Shown here: positions 24,101 to 39,100 of the stretch, in pieces | How positions within the stretch are numbered: the first letter of the stretch is position 1 | Layout of the letters: each line of letters begins with the position of its first letter | Source of the DNA: Bathymodiolus brooksi | Lineage: Eukaryota > Mollusca > Bivalvia > Mytilida > Modiolidae | Reading direction: 5' to 3' | DNA length: 64,000 nucleotides | Assembly (NCBI GenBank): GCA_963680875.1 | Contig: OY804580.1 | Location: 93,649,353 to 93,713,352 of the forward strand | Notes under the pieces: model-generated | What the model saw: the letters and a program-made list of their open reading frames with translations, nothing else | What the model was told of the DNA's origin: nothing | The model's database searches: none | Program-made: the position numbers and the translations under genes

Positions 24101-27100
24101 TGGCCAAAACTGCTCTATTTTAAGCCAGAATGTGCCCAAATTTGAACTGTGTAAGCATAATGATGAGCTTTTTAGCATATATTACAGGATTTTTTATGAA
24201 CTTTGAACTTTTGCCGATTTTGACAGATTATGCAAATTAGAAAAAAGGGGGGATGAAATTTAAAAAAAATCTTCTCCTCGGAAACTACTGAGCCAATATC
24301 AACCAAACTTTGCTGAAATGATTCTTAGATGGCCCCCTTCCTAAAATGTGTCCGTTGATCCCGACTTCCAACCAAGATGGCTGCCAAGCTCAAAATAGAA
24401 AAAAGGGGGGATGAAATTGTAATTGTCCATTGCTGCTTTAGTGTAAGTCAAAATGAGCTCAAATTTTAACTGCAGCTACATGGCAAGGAATAGTTTAACA
24501 TATATTCCGGGGTTTTTCTGTGAAATTTTTATTTCAGCCGATATATACCGATTATGCAAATTAGGCATATTTTGATAAAAGAACACATTTAAATATTCTC
24601 CTCTGAAACCGCTGAACCAAATTAAACCAAACCTGGCAGGGATGGTCCCTGGGTGGGTCCCTTTCAAAATTGTGTTCGACAGCCCCGCCCTCCATTCAAG
24701 ATGGCCGCTGTTACTAAAAATAGGAATTTCTTCAAATGGCCAAAACTGCTCTATTTTAAGCCAGAATGTGCCCAAATTTGAACTGTATTAGCATAATGAT
24801 GAGCTTTTCAGCATGTGTGACAGGATTTTTTATGAACTTTGAACTTTTGCTGATTTTGACCGATTATGGAAATTAGAAAAAAGGGGGGATGAAATTTAAA
24901 AAAAATCTTCTCCTCTGAAACTACTGAGCCAATCTCAACCAAACTTTGCTGAAATGATTCTTGGATGGCTCCCTTCCAAAATTGTGTCCGTTGATCCCGA
25001 CTTCCAACCAAGATGGCCACCAAGCTCAAAATAGAAAAAAGGGTGGATGAAATTTTAATTGTCCATTGCTGCTTTAGTGTAAGTTAAAATGAGCTCAAAT
25101 TTTAACTGCAGCTACATGGCAAGGAATAGTTTAACATATATTCCGGGGTTTTTCTGTGAAATTTTTCTTTCAGCCGATATATACCGATTATGCAAATTAG
25201 GTATATTTTGATAAAAGATCACATTTAAATCTTTTCCTCTGAAACTGCTGAACCAAATTAAACCAAACCTGGCAGGGATGGTACCTGGGTGGGTCCCTTT
25301 CAAAATTGTGTCCGACAGCCCCGCCCTCCATTCAAGATGGTCACTGTTACTAAAAATAGAAATTTCTTCAAATGGCCAAAACTGCTCTATTTTAAGGCAG
25401 AATGTGCCCAAATTTGAACTGTATAAGCATAATGATGAGCTTTTCAGCATGTGTGACAGGATTTTTTATGAACTTTGAACTTTTGCTGATTTTGACCGAT
25501 TATGCAAATTAGAAAAAAGGGGGGATGAAATTTTAAAAAAATGTTCTCCTCAGAAACTACTGAGCCAATATCAACCAAACTTTGCTGAAATGATTCTTGG
25601 ATGGCCCCCTTCCAAAAATGTGTCCGTTGATCCCGACTTCCAACCAAGATGGCCGCCAAGCTCAAAATAGAAAAAAATGTGGATGAAATTGTAATTGTCC
25701 ATTGCTGCTTTAGTGTAAGTCAAAATGAGCTCAAATTTTAACTGCAGCTACATGGCAAGGAATAGTTTAACATATATTCCGGGGTTTTTATGTGAAATTT
25801 TTCTTTCAGCCGATATATACCGATTATGCAAATTAGGCATATTTTGATAAAAGATCACATTTAAATCATCTCCTCTGAAACCGCTGAACCAAATTAAACC
25901 AAACCTGGCAGGCATGGTCCCTGGGTGGGTCCCTTTCAAAAATGTGTCCGACAGCCCTGCCCTCCATTCAAGATGGCCGCTGTTACTAAAAATAGAAATT
26001 TCTTCAAATGGCCAAAACTGCTCTACTTTAAGCCAGAATGTGCCCAAATTTGAACTGTATTAGCATAATGATGAGCTTTTCAGCATGTGTGACAGGATTT
26101 TTTATGAACTTTGAACTTTTGCTGATTTTGACCGATTATGCAAATTAGAAAAAAGGGGGGATGAAATTTAAAAAAAATCTTCTCCTCTGAAACTACTGAG
26201 CCAATCTCAACCAAACTTTGCTGAAATGATTCTTGGATGGCTCCCTTCCAAAATTGTGTCCGTTGATCCCGACTTCCAACCAAGATGGCCACCAAGCTCA
26301 AAATAGAAAAAAGGGTGGATGAAATTTTAATTGTCCATTGCTGCTTTAGTGTAAGTCAAAATGAGCTCAAATTTTAACTGCAGCTACATGGCAAGGAATA
26401 GTTTAACATATATTCCGGGGTTTTTCTGTGAAATTTTTATTTCAGCCGATATATACCGATTATGCAAATTAGGCATATTTTGATAAAAGAACACATTTAA
26501 ATATTCTCCTCTGAAACCGCTGAACCAAATTAAACCAAACCTGGCAGGGATGGTCCCTGGGTGGGTCCCTTTCAAAATTGTGTCCGACAGCCCCGCCCTC
26601 CATTCAAGATGGCCGATGTTACAAAAAATAGAAATTTCTTCAAATGGCCAAAACTGCTCTATTTTAAGCAGAATGTGCCCAAATTTGAAGTATGTAAGCA
26701 TAATGATGAGCTTTTTAGCATATATTACAGGATTTTTAATGAACTTTGAACTTTTGCCGATTATGCAAATTAGAAAAAAAAGGGGGGATGAAATTAAAAA
26801 AAATCTTCTCCTCTGAAACTACTGAGCCAATCTCAACCAAACTTTGCTGAAATGATTCTTGGATGGCCCCCTTCCAAAATTGTGTCCGGTGATCCCGACT
26901 TCCAGCCAAGATGGCCACCAAGCTCAAAATAGAAAAAGGGGGGATGAAATTTTAATTGTCCATTGCTGCTTTAGTGTAAGTCAAAATGAGCTCAAATTTT
27001 AACTGCAGCTACATGGCAAGGAATAGTTTAACATGTTTTCTGGGTTTTTCTGTGTAATTTTTCTTTCAGCAGATATATACAGATTATGCAAATTAGGCAT

Positions 27101-30100
27101 ATTTTGATAAAAGATCGCATTTAAATCTTTTCCTCTGAAACCGCTGAACCAAATTAAACCAAACCTGGCAGGGATGGTCCCTGGGTGGGTCCTTTTCAAA
27201 ATTGTGTCCGACAGCCCCGCCCTCCATTCAAGATGGCCGCTGTTATTAAAAATAGAATTTTTTTCAAATGGCCAAAACTGCTCTATTTTAAGCCAGAATG
27301 TGCCCAAATTTGAACTGTATAAGCATAATGATGAGCTTTTCAGCATGTGTGAGAGGATTTTTTATGAACTTTGAACTTTTCCTGATTTTGACCAATTATG
27401 CAAATTAGAAAAAAGGGGGGATGAAATTTTTAAAAAATCTTCTCCTCGGAAACTACTGAGCCAATATCAACCAAATTTTGCTGAAATGATTCTTGGATGG
27501 CCCCCTTCCAAAATTGTGTCCTTTGATCCCGACTTCCAACCAAGATGGCCGCCAAGCTAAAAATAGAAAAGGGGGGATGAAATTTTAATTGTCCATTGCT
27601 GCTTTAGTGTAAGTCAAAATGAGTGCAAATTTTAACTGCAGCTACATGGCAAGGATTAGTTTAACATATATTCCGGGGTTTTTCTGTGAAATTTTTCTTT
27701 CAGCCGATATATACCGATTATGCAAATTAGGTATATTTTGATAAAAGATCACATTTAAATCTTCTCCTCTGAAACTGCTGAACCAAATTAAACCAAACCT
27801 GGCAGGGATGGTCCCTGGGTGGGTCCATTTCAAAATTGTGTCCGACAGCTCCGCCCTCCATTCAAGATGGTCACTGTTACTAAAAATAGAAATTTCTTCA
27901 AATGGCCAAAACTGCTCTATTTTAAGCCAGAATGTGCCCAAATTTGAACTGTATAAGCATAATAATGAGCTTTTCAGCATGTGTGACAGGATTTTTTTAT
28001 GAACTTTGAACTTTTGCCGATTTTGACCGATTATGCAAATTAGAAAAAAGGGGAGATGAAATTTAAAAAAAATCTTCTCCTCTGAAACTACAGAGACAAT
28101 CTCAACCAAACTTTGCTGAAATGATTCTTGGGTGGTCCACTTCCAAAATTGTGTCCGGTGATCCCGACTTCCAACCAAGATGGCCACCAAGCTCAAAATA
28201 GAAAAAAGGGGGGATGAAATTGTAATTGTCCATTGCTGCTTTAGTGTAAGTCAAAATGAACTGAAATTTTAACTGCAGCTACATGGCAAGAAGTAGTTTA
28301 GCCTATATTCCTGATTTTTCTGTGAAATTTTTCTTTCAGCCGATATATACAGATTATGCAAATTAGGCATATTTTGATAAAAGATCGCATTTAAATCTTC
28401 TCCTCTGAAACCGCTGAACCAAATTAAACCAAACCTGGCAGTGATGGTCCCTGGGTGGGTCCCTTTCAAAATTGTGTCCGACAGCCCCGCCCTCCATTCA
28501 AGATGGCCGCTGTTACTAAAAATAGAAATTTCTTCAAATGGCCAAAACTGCTCTACTTTAAGCCAGAATGTGCCCAAATTTGAACTGTATTAGCATAATG
28601 ATGAGCTTTTCAGCATGTGTGACAGGATTTTTTATGAACTTTGAACTTTTGCTGATTTTGACCGATTATGGAAATTAGAAAAAAGGGGGGATGAAATTTA
28701 AAAAAAATCTTCTCCTCTGAAACTACTGAGCCAATCTCAACCAAACTTTGCTGAAATGATTCTTGGATGGCTCCCTTCCAAAATTGTGTCCGTTGATCCC
28801 GACTTCCAACCAAGATGGCCACCAAGCTCAAAATAGAAAAAAGGGTGGATGAAATTTTAATTGTCCATTGCTGCTTTAGTGTAAGTCAAAATGAGCTCAA
28901 ATTTTAACTGCAGCTACATGGCAAGGAATAGTTTAACATATATTCAGGGGTTTTTCTGTGAAATTTTTCTTTCAGCCGATATATACCGATTATGCAAATT
29001 AGGTATATTTTGATAAAAGATCACATTTAAATCTTTTCCTCTGAAACTGCTGAACCAAATTAAACCAAACCTGGCAGGGATGGTACCTGGGTGGGTCCCT
29101 TTCAAAATTGTGTCCGACAGGCCCGCCCTCCATTCAAGATGGTCACTGTTACTAAAAATAGAAATTTCTTCAAATGGCCAAAACTGCTCTATTTTAAGGC
29201 AGAATGTGCCCAAATTTGAACTGTATAAGCATAATGATGAGCTTTTCAGCATGTGTGACAGGATTTTTTATGAACTTTGAACTTTTGCTGATTTTGACCG
29301 ATTATGCAAATTAGAAAAAAGGGGGGATGAAATTTTAAAAAAATGTTCTCCTCGGAAACTACTGAGCCAATATCAACCAAACTTTGCTGAAATGATTCTT
29401 GGATGGCCCCCTTCCAAAAATGTGTCCGTTGATCCCGACTTCCAACCAAGATGGCCGCCAAGCTCAAAATAGAAAAAAATGTGGATGAAATTGTAATTGT
29501 CCATTGCTGCTTTAGTGTAAGTCAAAATGAGCTCAAATTTTAACTGCAGCTACATGGCAAGGAATAGTTTAACATATATTCCGGGGTTTTTATGTGAAAT
29601 TTTTCTTTCAGCCGATATATACCGATTATGCAAATTAGGCATATTTTGATAAAAGATCACATTTAAATCATCTCCTCTGAAACCGCTGAACCAAATTAAA
29701 CCAAACCTGGCAGGCATGGTCCCTGGGTGGGTCCCTTTCAAAAATGTGTCCGACAGCCCCGCCCTCCATTCAAGATGGCCGCTGTTACTAAAAATAGAAA
29801 TTTCTTCAAATGGCCAAAACTGCTCTACTTTAAGCCAGAATGTGCCCAAATTTGAACTGTATTAGCATAATGATGAGCTTTTCAGCATGTGTGACAGGAT
29901 TTTTTATGAACTTTGAACTTTTGCTGATTTTGACCGATTATGCAAATTAGAAAAAAGGGGGGATGAAATTTAAAAAAAATCTTCTCCTCTGAAACTACTG
30001 AGCCAATCTCAACCAAACTTTGCTGAAATGATTCTTGGATGGCTCCCTTCCAAAATTGTGTCCGTTGATCCCGACTTCCAACCAAGATGGCCACCAAGCT

Positions 30101-33100
30101 CAAAATAGAAAAAAGGGTGGATGAAATTTTAATTGTCCATTGCTGCTTTAGTGTAAGTCAAAATGAGCTCAAATTTTAACTGCAGCTACATGGCAAGGAA
30201 TAGTTTAACATATATTCCGGGGTTTTTCTGTGAAATTTTTATTTCAGCCGATATATACCGATTATGCAAATTAGGCATATTTTGATAAAAGAACACATTT
30301 AAATATTCTCCTCTGAAACCGCTGAACCAAATTAAACCAAACCTGGCAGGGATGGTCCCTGGGTGGGTCCCTTTCAAAATTGTGTCCGACAGCCCCGCCC
30401 TCCATTCAAGATGGCCGATGTTACAAAAAATAGAAATTTCTTCAAATGGCCAAAACTGCTCTATTTTAAGCAGAATGTGCCCAAATTTGAAGTATGTAAG
30501 CATAATGATGAGCTTTTTAGCATATATTACAGGATTTTTAATGAACTTTGAACTTTTGCCGATTATGCAAATTAGAAAAAAAAGGGGGGATGAAATTAAA
30601 AAAAATCTTCTCCTCTGAAACTACTGAGCCAATCTCAACCAAACTTTGCTGAAATGATTCTTGGATGGCCCCCTTCCAAAATTGTGTCCGGTGATCCCGA
30701 CTTCCAGCCAAGATGGCCACCAAGCTCAAAATAGAAAAAGGGGGGATGAAATTTTAATTGTCCATTGCTGCTTTAGTGTAAGTCAAAATGAGCTCAAATT
30801 TTAACTGCAGCTACATGGCAAGGAATAGTTTAACATGTTTTCTGGGTTTTTCTGTGTAATTTTTCTTTCAGCAGATATATACAGATTATGCAAATTAGGC
30901 ATATTTTGATAAAAGATCGCATTTAAATCTTTTCCTCTGAAACCGCTGAACCAAATTAAACCAAACCTGGCAGGGATGGTCCCTGGGTGGGTCCTTTTCA
31001 AAATTGTGTCCGACAGCCCCGCCCTCCATTCAAGATGGCCGCTGTTATTAAAAATAGAATTTTTTTCAAATGGCCAAAACTGCTCTATTTTAAGCCAGAA
31101 TGTGCCCAAATTTGAACTGTATAAGCATAATGATGAGCTTTTCAGCATGTGTGAGAGGATTTTTTATGAACTTTGAACTTTTCCTGATTTTGACCAATTA
31201 TGCAAATTAGAAAAAAGGGGGGATGAAATTTTTAAAAAATCTTCTCCTCGGAAACTACTGAGCCAATATCAACCAAATTTTGCTGAAATGATTCTTGGAT
31301 GGCCCCCTTCCAAAATTGTGTCCTTTGATCCCGACTTCCAACCAAGATGGCCGCCAAGCTAAAAATAGAAAAGGGGGGATGAAATTTTAATTGTCCATTG
31401 CTGCTTTAGTGTAAGTCAAAATGAGTGCAAATTTTAACTGCAGCTACATGGCAAGGATTAGTTTAACATATATTCCGGGGTTTTTCTGTGAAATTTTTCT
31501 TTCAGCCGATATATACCGATTATGCAAATTAGGTATATTTTGATAAAAGATCACATTTAAATCTTCTCCTCTGAAACTGCTGAACCAAATTAAACCAAAC
31601 CTGGCAGGGATGGTCCCTGGGTGGGTCCATTTCAAAATTGTGTCCGACAGCTCCGCCCTCCATTCAAGATGATCACTGTTACTAAAAATAGAAATTTCTT
31701 CAAATGGCCAAAACTGCTCTATTTTAAGCCAGAATGTGCCCAAATTTGAACTGTATAAGCATAATAATGAGCTTTTCAGCATGTGTGACAGGATTTTTTT
31801 ATGAACTTTGAACTTTTGCCGATTTTGACCGATTATGCAAATTAGAAAAAAGGGGAGATGAAATTTAAAAAAAATCTTCTCCTCTGAAACTACAGAGACA
31901 ATCTCAACCAAACTTTGCTGAAATGATTCTTGGGTGGTCCACTTCCAAAATTGTGTCCGGTGATCCCGACTTCCAACCAAGATGGCCACCAAGCTCAAAA
32001 TAGAAAAAAGGGGGGATGAAATTGTAATTGTCCATTGCTGCTTTAGTGTAAGTCAAAATGAACTGAAATTTTAACTGCAGCTACATGGCAAGAAGTAGTT
32101 TAGCCTATATTCCTGATTTTTCTGTGAAATTTTTCTTTCAGCCGATATATACAGATTATGCAAATTAGGCATATTTTGATAAAAGATCGCATTTAAATCT
32201 TCTCCTCTGAAACCGCTGAACCAAATTAAACCAAACCTGGCAGTGATGGTCCCTGGGTGGGTCCCTTTCAAAATTGTGTCCGACAGCCCCGCCCTCCATT
32301 CAAGATGGCCGCTGTTACTAAAAATAGAAATTTCTTCAAATGGCCAAAACTGCTCTACTTTAAGCCAGAATGTGCCCAAATTTGAACTGTGTAAGCATAA
32401 TGATGAGCTTTTTAGCATATATTACAGGATTTTTTATGAACTTTGAACTTTTGCCGATTTTGACCGATTATGCAAATTAGAAAAAAGGGGGGATGAAATT
32501 AAAAAAAAATCTTCTCCTCGGAAACTACGGAGCCAATATCAACCAAACTTTGCTGAAATGATTCTTGGATGGCCCCCTTCCTAAAATGTGTCCGTTGATC
32601 CCGACTTCCAACCAAGATGGCCGCCAAGCTCAAAATAGAAAAAAGGGGGGATGAAATTTTTAATTGTTCATTGCTGCTTTAGTATAAGTCAAAATGAGCT
32701 CAAATTTTAACTATAGCTACATGGCAAGGAGTAGTTTAACATATATTCCCGATTTTTCTGTGAAATTTTTCTTTCAGCCGATATATACCGATTATGCAAA
32801 TTAGGCATATTTTGATAAAAGATCACATTTAAATCTTCTCCTCTGAAACTGCTGAACCAAATTAAACCAAACCTGGCAGGGATGGTCCCTGGGTGGGTCC
32901 CTTTCAAAATTGTGTGCGACAGCCCCGCCCTCCATTCAAGATGGCCGCTGTTACTAAAAAGAAAAATTTCTTGAAATGGCCAAAACTGCTCTATTTTATG
33001 CCAGAATGTGCCCAAATTTGAACTGTATAAGCATGATGATGAGCTTTTCAGCATGTGTGACAGGATTTTTTATGAACTTTGAACTTTTGCCGATTTTGAC

Positions 33101-36100
33101 CGATTATGCAAATTAGAAAAAAGGGGGGATGAAATTTAAAAAAAATCTTCTCCTCTGAAACTACAGAGACAATCTCAACCAAACTTTGCTGAAATGATTC
33201 TTGGGTGGTCCCCTTCCAAAATTGTGTCCGTTGATCCCGACTTCCAACCAAGATGGCCGCCAAGCTCAAAATAGAAAAAAGGGGGGATGAAATTTTAATT
33301 GTCCATTGCTGCTTTAGTGTAAGTCAAAATGAACTGAAATTTTAACTGCAGCTACATGGCAAGAAGTAGTTTAGCCTATATTCCGGGGTTTTTCTGTGTA
33401 ATTTTTCTTTCAGCCGATATATACCGATTATGCAAATTAGGCATATTTTGATAAAAGATCGCATTTAAATCTTCTCCTCTGAAACCGCTGAACCAAATTA
33501 AACCAAACCTGGCAGGGATGGTCCCTGGGTGGGTCCCTTTCAAAATTGTGTCCGACAGCCCCGCCCTCCATTCAAGATGGCCGCTGTTATTAAAAATAGA
33601 AATTTTTTCAAATGGCCAAAACTGCTCTATTTTAAGCCAGAATGTGCCCAAATTTGAACTGTATAAGCATAATGATGAGCTTTTCAGCATGTGTGAGAGG
33701 ATTTTTTATGAACTTTGAACTTTTGCTGATTTTGACCAATTATGCAAATTAGAAAAAAGGGGGGATGAAATTTTTAAAAAATCTTCTCCTCGGAAACTAC
33801 TGAGCCAATATCAACCAAACTTTGCTGAAATGATTCTTGGATGGCCCCCTTCCAAAATTGTGTCCTTTGATCCCGACTTCCAACCAAGATGGCCGCCAAG
33901 CTAAAAATAGAAAAAGGGGGGATGAAATTTTAATTGTCCATTGCTGCTTTAGTGTAAGTCAAAATGAGTGCAAATTTTAACTGCAGCTACATGGCAAGGA
34001 TTAGTTTAACATATATTCCGGGGTTTTTCTGTGAAATTTTTCTTTCAGCCGATATATACCGATTATGCAAATTAGGTATATTTTGATAAAAGATCACATT
34101 TAAATCTTCTCCTCTGAAACTGCTGAACCAAATTAAACCAAACCTGGCAGGGATGGTCCCTGGGTGGGTCCATTTCAAAATTGTGTCCGACAGCTCCGCC
34201 CTCCATTCAAGATGGTCACTGTTACTAAAAATAGAAATTTCTTCAAATGGCCAAAACTGCTCTATTTTAAGGCAGAATGTGCCCAAATTTGAACTGTATA
34301 AGCATAATGATGAGCTTTTCAGCATGTGTGACAGGATTTTTTATGAACTTTGAACTTTTGCCGATTTTGACCGATTATGCAAATTAGAAAAAAGGGGGGA
34401 TGAAATTTAAAAAAAATCTTCTCCTCGGAAACTACTGAGCCAATATCAACCAAACTTTGCTGAAATGATTCTTGGATGGCCCCCTTCCAAAATTGTGTCC
34501 GTTGATCCCGACTTCCAACCAAGATGGCCGCCAAGCTCAAAATAGAAAAAAGGGTGGATGAAATTTTAATTGTCCATTGCTGCTTTAGTGTAAGTCAAAA
34601 TGAGCTCAAATTTTAACTGAAGCTACATGGCAAGGAATAGTTTAACATATATTCCTGGGCTTTTCTGTGAAATTTTTCTTTCAGCCGATATATACAGATT
34701 ATGCAAATTAGGCATATTTTGAAAAAATATCGCATTTAAATCTTCTCCTCTGAAACCGCTGAACCAAATTAAACCAAACCTGGCAGGGATGGTCCCTGGG
34801 TGGGTCCCTTTTAAAATTGTGTGTCCGACAGCCCCGCCCTCCATTCAAGATGGCCACTGTTACTAAAAATAGAAATTTCTTCAAATGGCCAAAACTGCTC
34901 TATTTTAAGCCAGAATGTGCCCAAATTTGAACTGTATAAGCATAATAATGAGCTTTTCAGCATGTGTGACAGGATTTTTTATGAACTTTGAACTTTTGCC
35001 GATTTTGACCGATTATGCAAATTAGAAAAAAGGGGAGATGAAATTTTAAAAAAATCTTCTCCTCTGAAACTACAGAGACAATCTCAACCAAACTTTGCTG
35101 AAATGATTCTTGGGTGGTCCACTTCCAAAATTGTGTCCGGTGATCCCGACTTCCAACCAAGATGGCCACCAAGCTCAAAATAGAAAAAAGGGGGGATGAA
35201 ATTGTAATTGTCCATTGCTGCTTTAGTGTAAGTCAAAATGAACTGAAATTTTAACTGCAGCTACATGGCAAGAAGTAGTTTAGCCTATATTCCTGATTTT
35301 TCTGTGAAATTTTTCTTTCAGCCGATATATACAGATTATGCAAATTAGGCATATTTTGATAAAAGATCGCATTTAAATCTTCTCCTCTGAAACCGCTGAA
35401 CCAAATTAAACCAAACCTGGCAGTGATGGTCCCTGGGTGGGTCCCTTTCAAAATTGTGTCCGACAGCCCCGCCCTCCATTCAAGATGGCCGCTGTTACTA
35501 AAAATAGAAATTTCTTCAAATGGCCAAAACTGCTCTATTTTAAGCCAGAATGTGCCCAAATTTGAACTGTATAAGCATAATGATGAGCTTTTTAGCACAT
35601 ATTACATGAAATTTAAAAAAAATCTTCTCCTCGGAAACTACTGAGCCAATATCAACCAAACTTTGCTGAAATGATTCTTGGATGGCCCCCTTCCTAAAAT
35701 GTGTCCGTTGATCCCGACTTCCAACCAAGATGGCCGCCAAGCTCAAAATAGAAAAAAGGGGGGATGAAATTTTTAATTGTTCATTGCTGCTTTAGTATAA
35801 GTCAAAATGAGCTCAAATTTTAACTACAGCTACATGGCAAGGAGTAGTTTAACATATATTCCCGATTTTTCTGTGAAATTTTTCTTTCAGCCGATATATA
35901 CCGATTATGCAAATTAGGCATATTTTGATAAAAGATCACATTTAAATCTTCTCCTCTGAAACTGCTGAACCAAATTAAACCAAACCTGGCAGGGATGGTC
36001 CCTGGGTGGGTCCCTTTCAAAATTGTGTGCGACAGCCCCGCCCTCCATTCAAGATGGCCGCTGTTACTAAAAAGAAAAATTTCTTCAAATGGCCAAAACT

Positions 36101-39100
36101 GCTCTATTTTATGCCAGAATGTGCCCAAATTTGAACTGTATAAGCATGATGATGAGCTTTTCAGCATGTGTGACAGGATTTTTTATGAACTTTGAACTTT
36201 TGCCGATTTTGACCGATTATGCAAATTAGAAAAAAGGGGGGATGAAATTAAAAAAAAATCTTCTCCTCTGAAACTACAGAGACAATCTCAACCAAACTTT
36301 GCTGAAATGATTCTTGGGTGGTCCCCTTCCAAAATTGTGTCCGTTGATCCCGACTTCCAACCAAGATGGCCGCCAAGCTCAAAATAGAAAAAAGGGGGGA
36401 TGAAATTTTAATTGTCCATTGCTGCTTTAGTGTAAGTCAAAATGAACTGAAATTTTAACTGCAGCTACATGGCAAGAAGTAGTTTAGCCTATATTCCGGG
36501 GTTTTTCTGTGAAATTTTTCTTTCAGCCGATATATACCGATTATGCAAATTAGGCATATTTTGATAAAAGATCGCATTTAAATCTTCTCCTCTGAAACCG
36601 CTGAACCAAATTAAACCAAACCTGGCAGGGATGGTCCCTGGGTGGGTCCCTTTCAAAATTGTGTCCGACAGCCCCGCCCTCCATTCAAGAAATAATTTTT
36701 GGCCGCTGTTACTAAAAATAGAAATTTCTTCAAATGGCCAAAACTGCTCTATTTTAAGCCAGAATGTGCCCAAATTTGAACTCTATAAGCATAATGATGA
36801 GCTTTTTAGCTCACCTGACCCGCTATTGTCACCACTGAGCGTCCGTCGTCCGTCCGTCCGTCCGTTAACTTTTCACATTTTAATCAACTCCTCTAAAACC
36901 ACTGGGCCAATTTGAACCAAACTTTGGTGGAATGGTCCATGGATGGCCCCCTTCCAAAATTGTGTCCGGTGATCCCGACTTCCAACCAAGATGGCCGCCA
37001 AGCTAAAAATAGAAAAAAGGGGGGATGAAATTTTTAATTGTTCATTGCTGCTTTAGTATAAGTCAAAATGAGCTCAAATTTTAACTACAGCTACATGGCA
37101 AGGAGTAGTTTAACATATATTCCCGATTTTTCGGTGAAATTTTTCTTTCAGCCAATATATACCGATTATGCAAATTAGGCATATTTTGATAAAAGATCAC
37201 ATTTAAATCTTCTCCTCTGAAACTGCTGAACCAAATTAAACCAAACCTGGCAGGGATGGTCCCTGGGTGGGTCCCTTTCAAAATTGTGTCCGACAGTCCC
37301 GCCCTCCATTCAGGATGGCTGCTGTTACTAAAAATAGAAATTTCTTCAATTGTCCATTGCTGCTTTAGTATAAGTCAAAATGAGCTCAAATTTTAACTGC
37401 AGCTACATGGTAAGGAGTAGTTTAACATATATTCCGGGTTTTTCTGTGTAATTTTTCTTTCAGCCGATCTATACCGATTATACAAATTAGGTATATTGTG
37501 ATAAAAGATCACATTTAAATCTTCTCCTCTGAAACCGCTGAAACAAATTACACTAAACCTGGCAGGGATGGTCCCTAGGTGGGTCCCTTTCAAAATTGTG
37601 TCCGACAGCCCCGCCCTCCATTCAAGATGGCTGCTGTTACTTAAAATAGAAATTTCTTCAATTGTCCATTGCTGCTTTAGTATAAGTCAAAATGAGCTCA
37701 AATTTTAACTGCATCTACATGGTAAGGAGTAGTTTAACATATATTCTGTGTTTTTCTGTGAAATTTTTCTTTCAGCCGATTTATACCGATTATGCAAATT
37801 AGGCATATTTTCATAAAGGATCACATTTAAATCTTCTCCTCTGAAACCGCTGAACCAAGTTACACTAAACCTGGCAGGGATGGTCCTTGGGTGGGTCCCT
37901 TTCAAAATTGTGTCTGACAGCCCCACCTTCCATTCAAGATGGCTACTGTTACTAAAAATAGAAATTTCTTCTATTGTCCTTTGCTGCTTTAGTATAAACC
38001 AAAATGAGCTCAAATTTTAACTGCAGCTACATGGCAATGAGTAGTTTAGCATATATATATTCCGGGGTTTTCTGTGAAATTTTTCTTTCAGCCGATTTAT
38101 ACCGATTATGCAAATTAGGCATATTTTGATAAAAGATCACATTTAAATCTTTTCCTCTGAAACCGCTGTACCAAATTAAACTAAACCTGGCAGGGATAGT
38201 CCTTGGGTAGTCCCATTTCAAAATTGTGTCCGACAGCTCCACCCTCCATTCAAGATGGCTGCTGTTACTAAGAATATAAATTTCTTCAATTGTCCATTGC
38301 TGCTTTATTATCAATCAAAATGAGCTCAAATTTTAGCTGCAGCTACATGACAATGAGTAGATTAACATATATTCTGGGTTTTTACGTGAATTTTTTTCTT
38401 CAACCGATTTATACTGATTATACAAATTAGACATATTTTGATAAAAGATTACATTTAAATCTTTTCCTCTGAAACCGCTGAACCAAATTAAACCAAACCT
38501 GGCAGGGATAGTCCTTGGGTAGTCCCATTTAAAAATTGTGTCCGACAGCTCCACCCTCCATTCAAGATGGCTGCTGTTACTAAAAGTAGAAATTTCTTTA
38601 GTTGTCAATTTCCACTCTATTACAAATCAAAATGAACTCAAATTTTAATTGCAGCTATATGGCAATGAGTAGTTTAACATATATTCTGGGTTTTTCTTTG
38701 AGATTTTTTCAGCCAGTTTATTTCGTTTAGGAATATTATGTGATAAAAATCACATCAAAATCTTTTGCTCAGAAATTTGAGTTGAAATGATCTTTGGGTG
38801 GCCCACTTTCAAAATTATGTGTAACACCCCCATTTTCTATCAACATTAGATGTCAAATTGAAAACCAGGTGAGCGATTACAGGCTCCTGGGAGCCTCTAG
38901 TTAACATGTATTACAGGATTTTTTATGAACTTTTGCCGATTTTGACCCATTATGCAAATTAGAAAAAAGGGGGGATGAAATTTAAAAAAATCTTCTCCTC
39001 TGAAACTACTGAGACAATCTCAACCAAACTTTGCTGAAATGATTCTTGGGTGGTCTCCTTCCAAAATTGTGTCCGGTGATCCCGACTTCCAACCAAGATG

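Noticed and set aside
21289..38608. Minus-strand frames of 66-184 codons ([20 protein letters not shown] type) and plus-strand [14 protein letters not shown] frames
   Set aside because: Products of the 636-bp satellite read in both strands; lengths change with random indels and no protein family matches.
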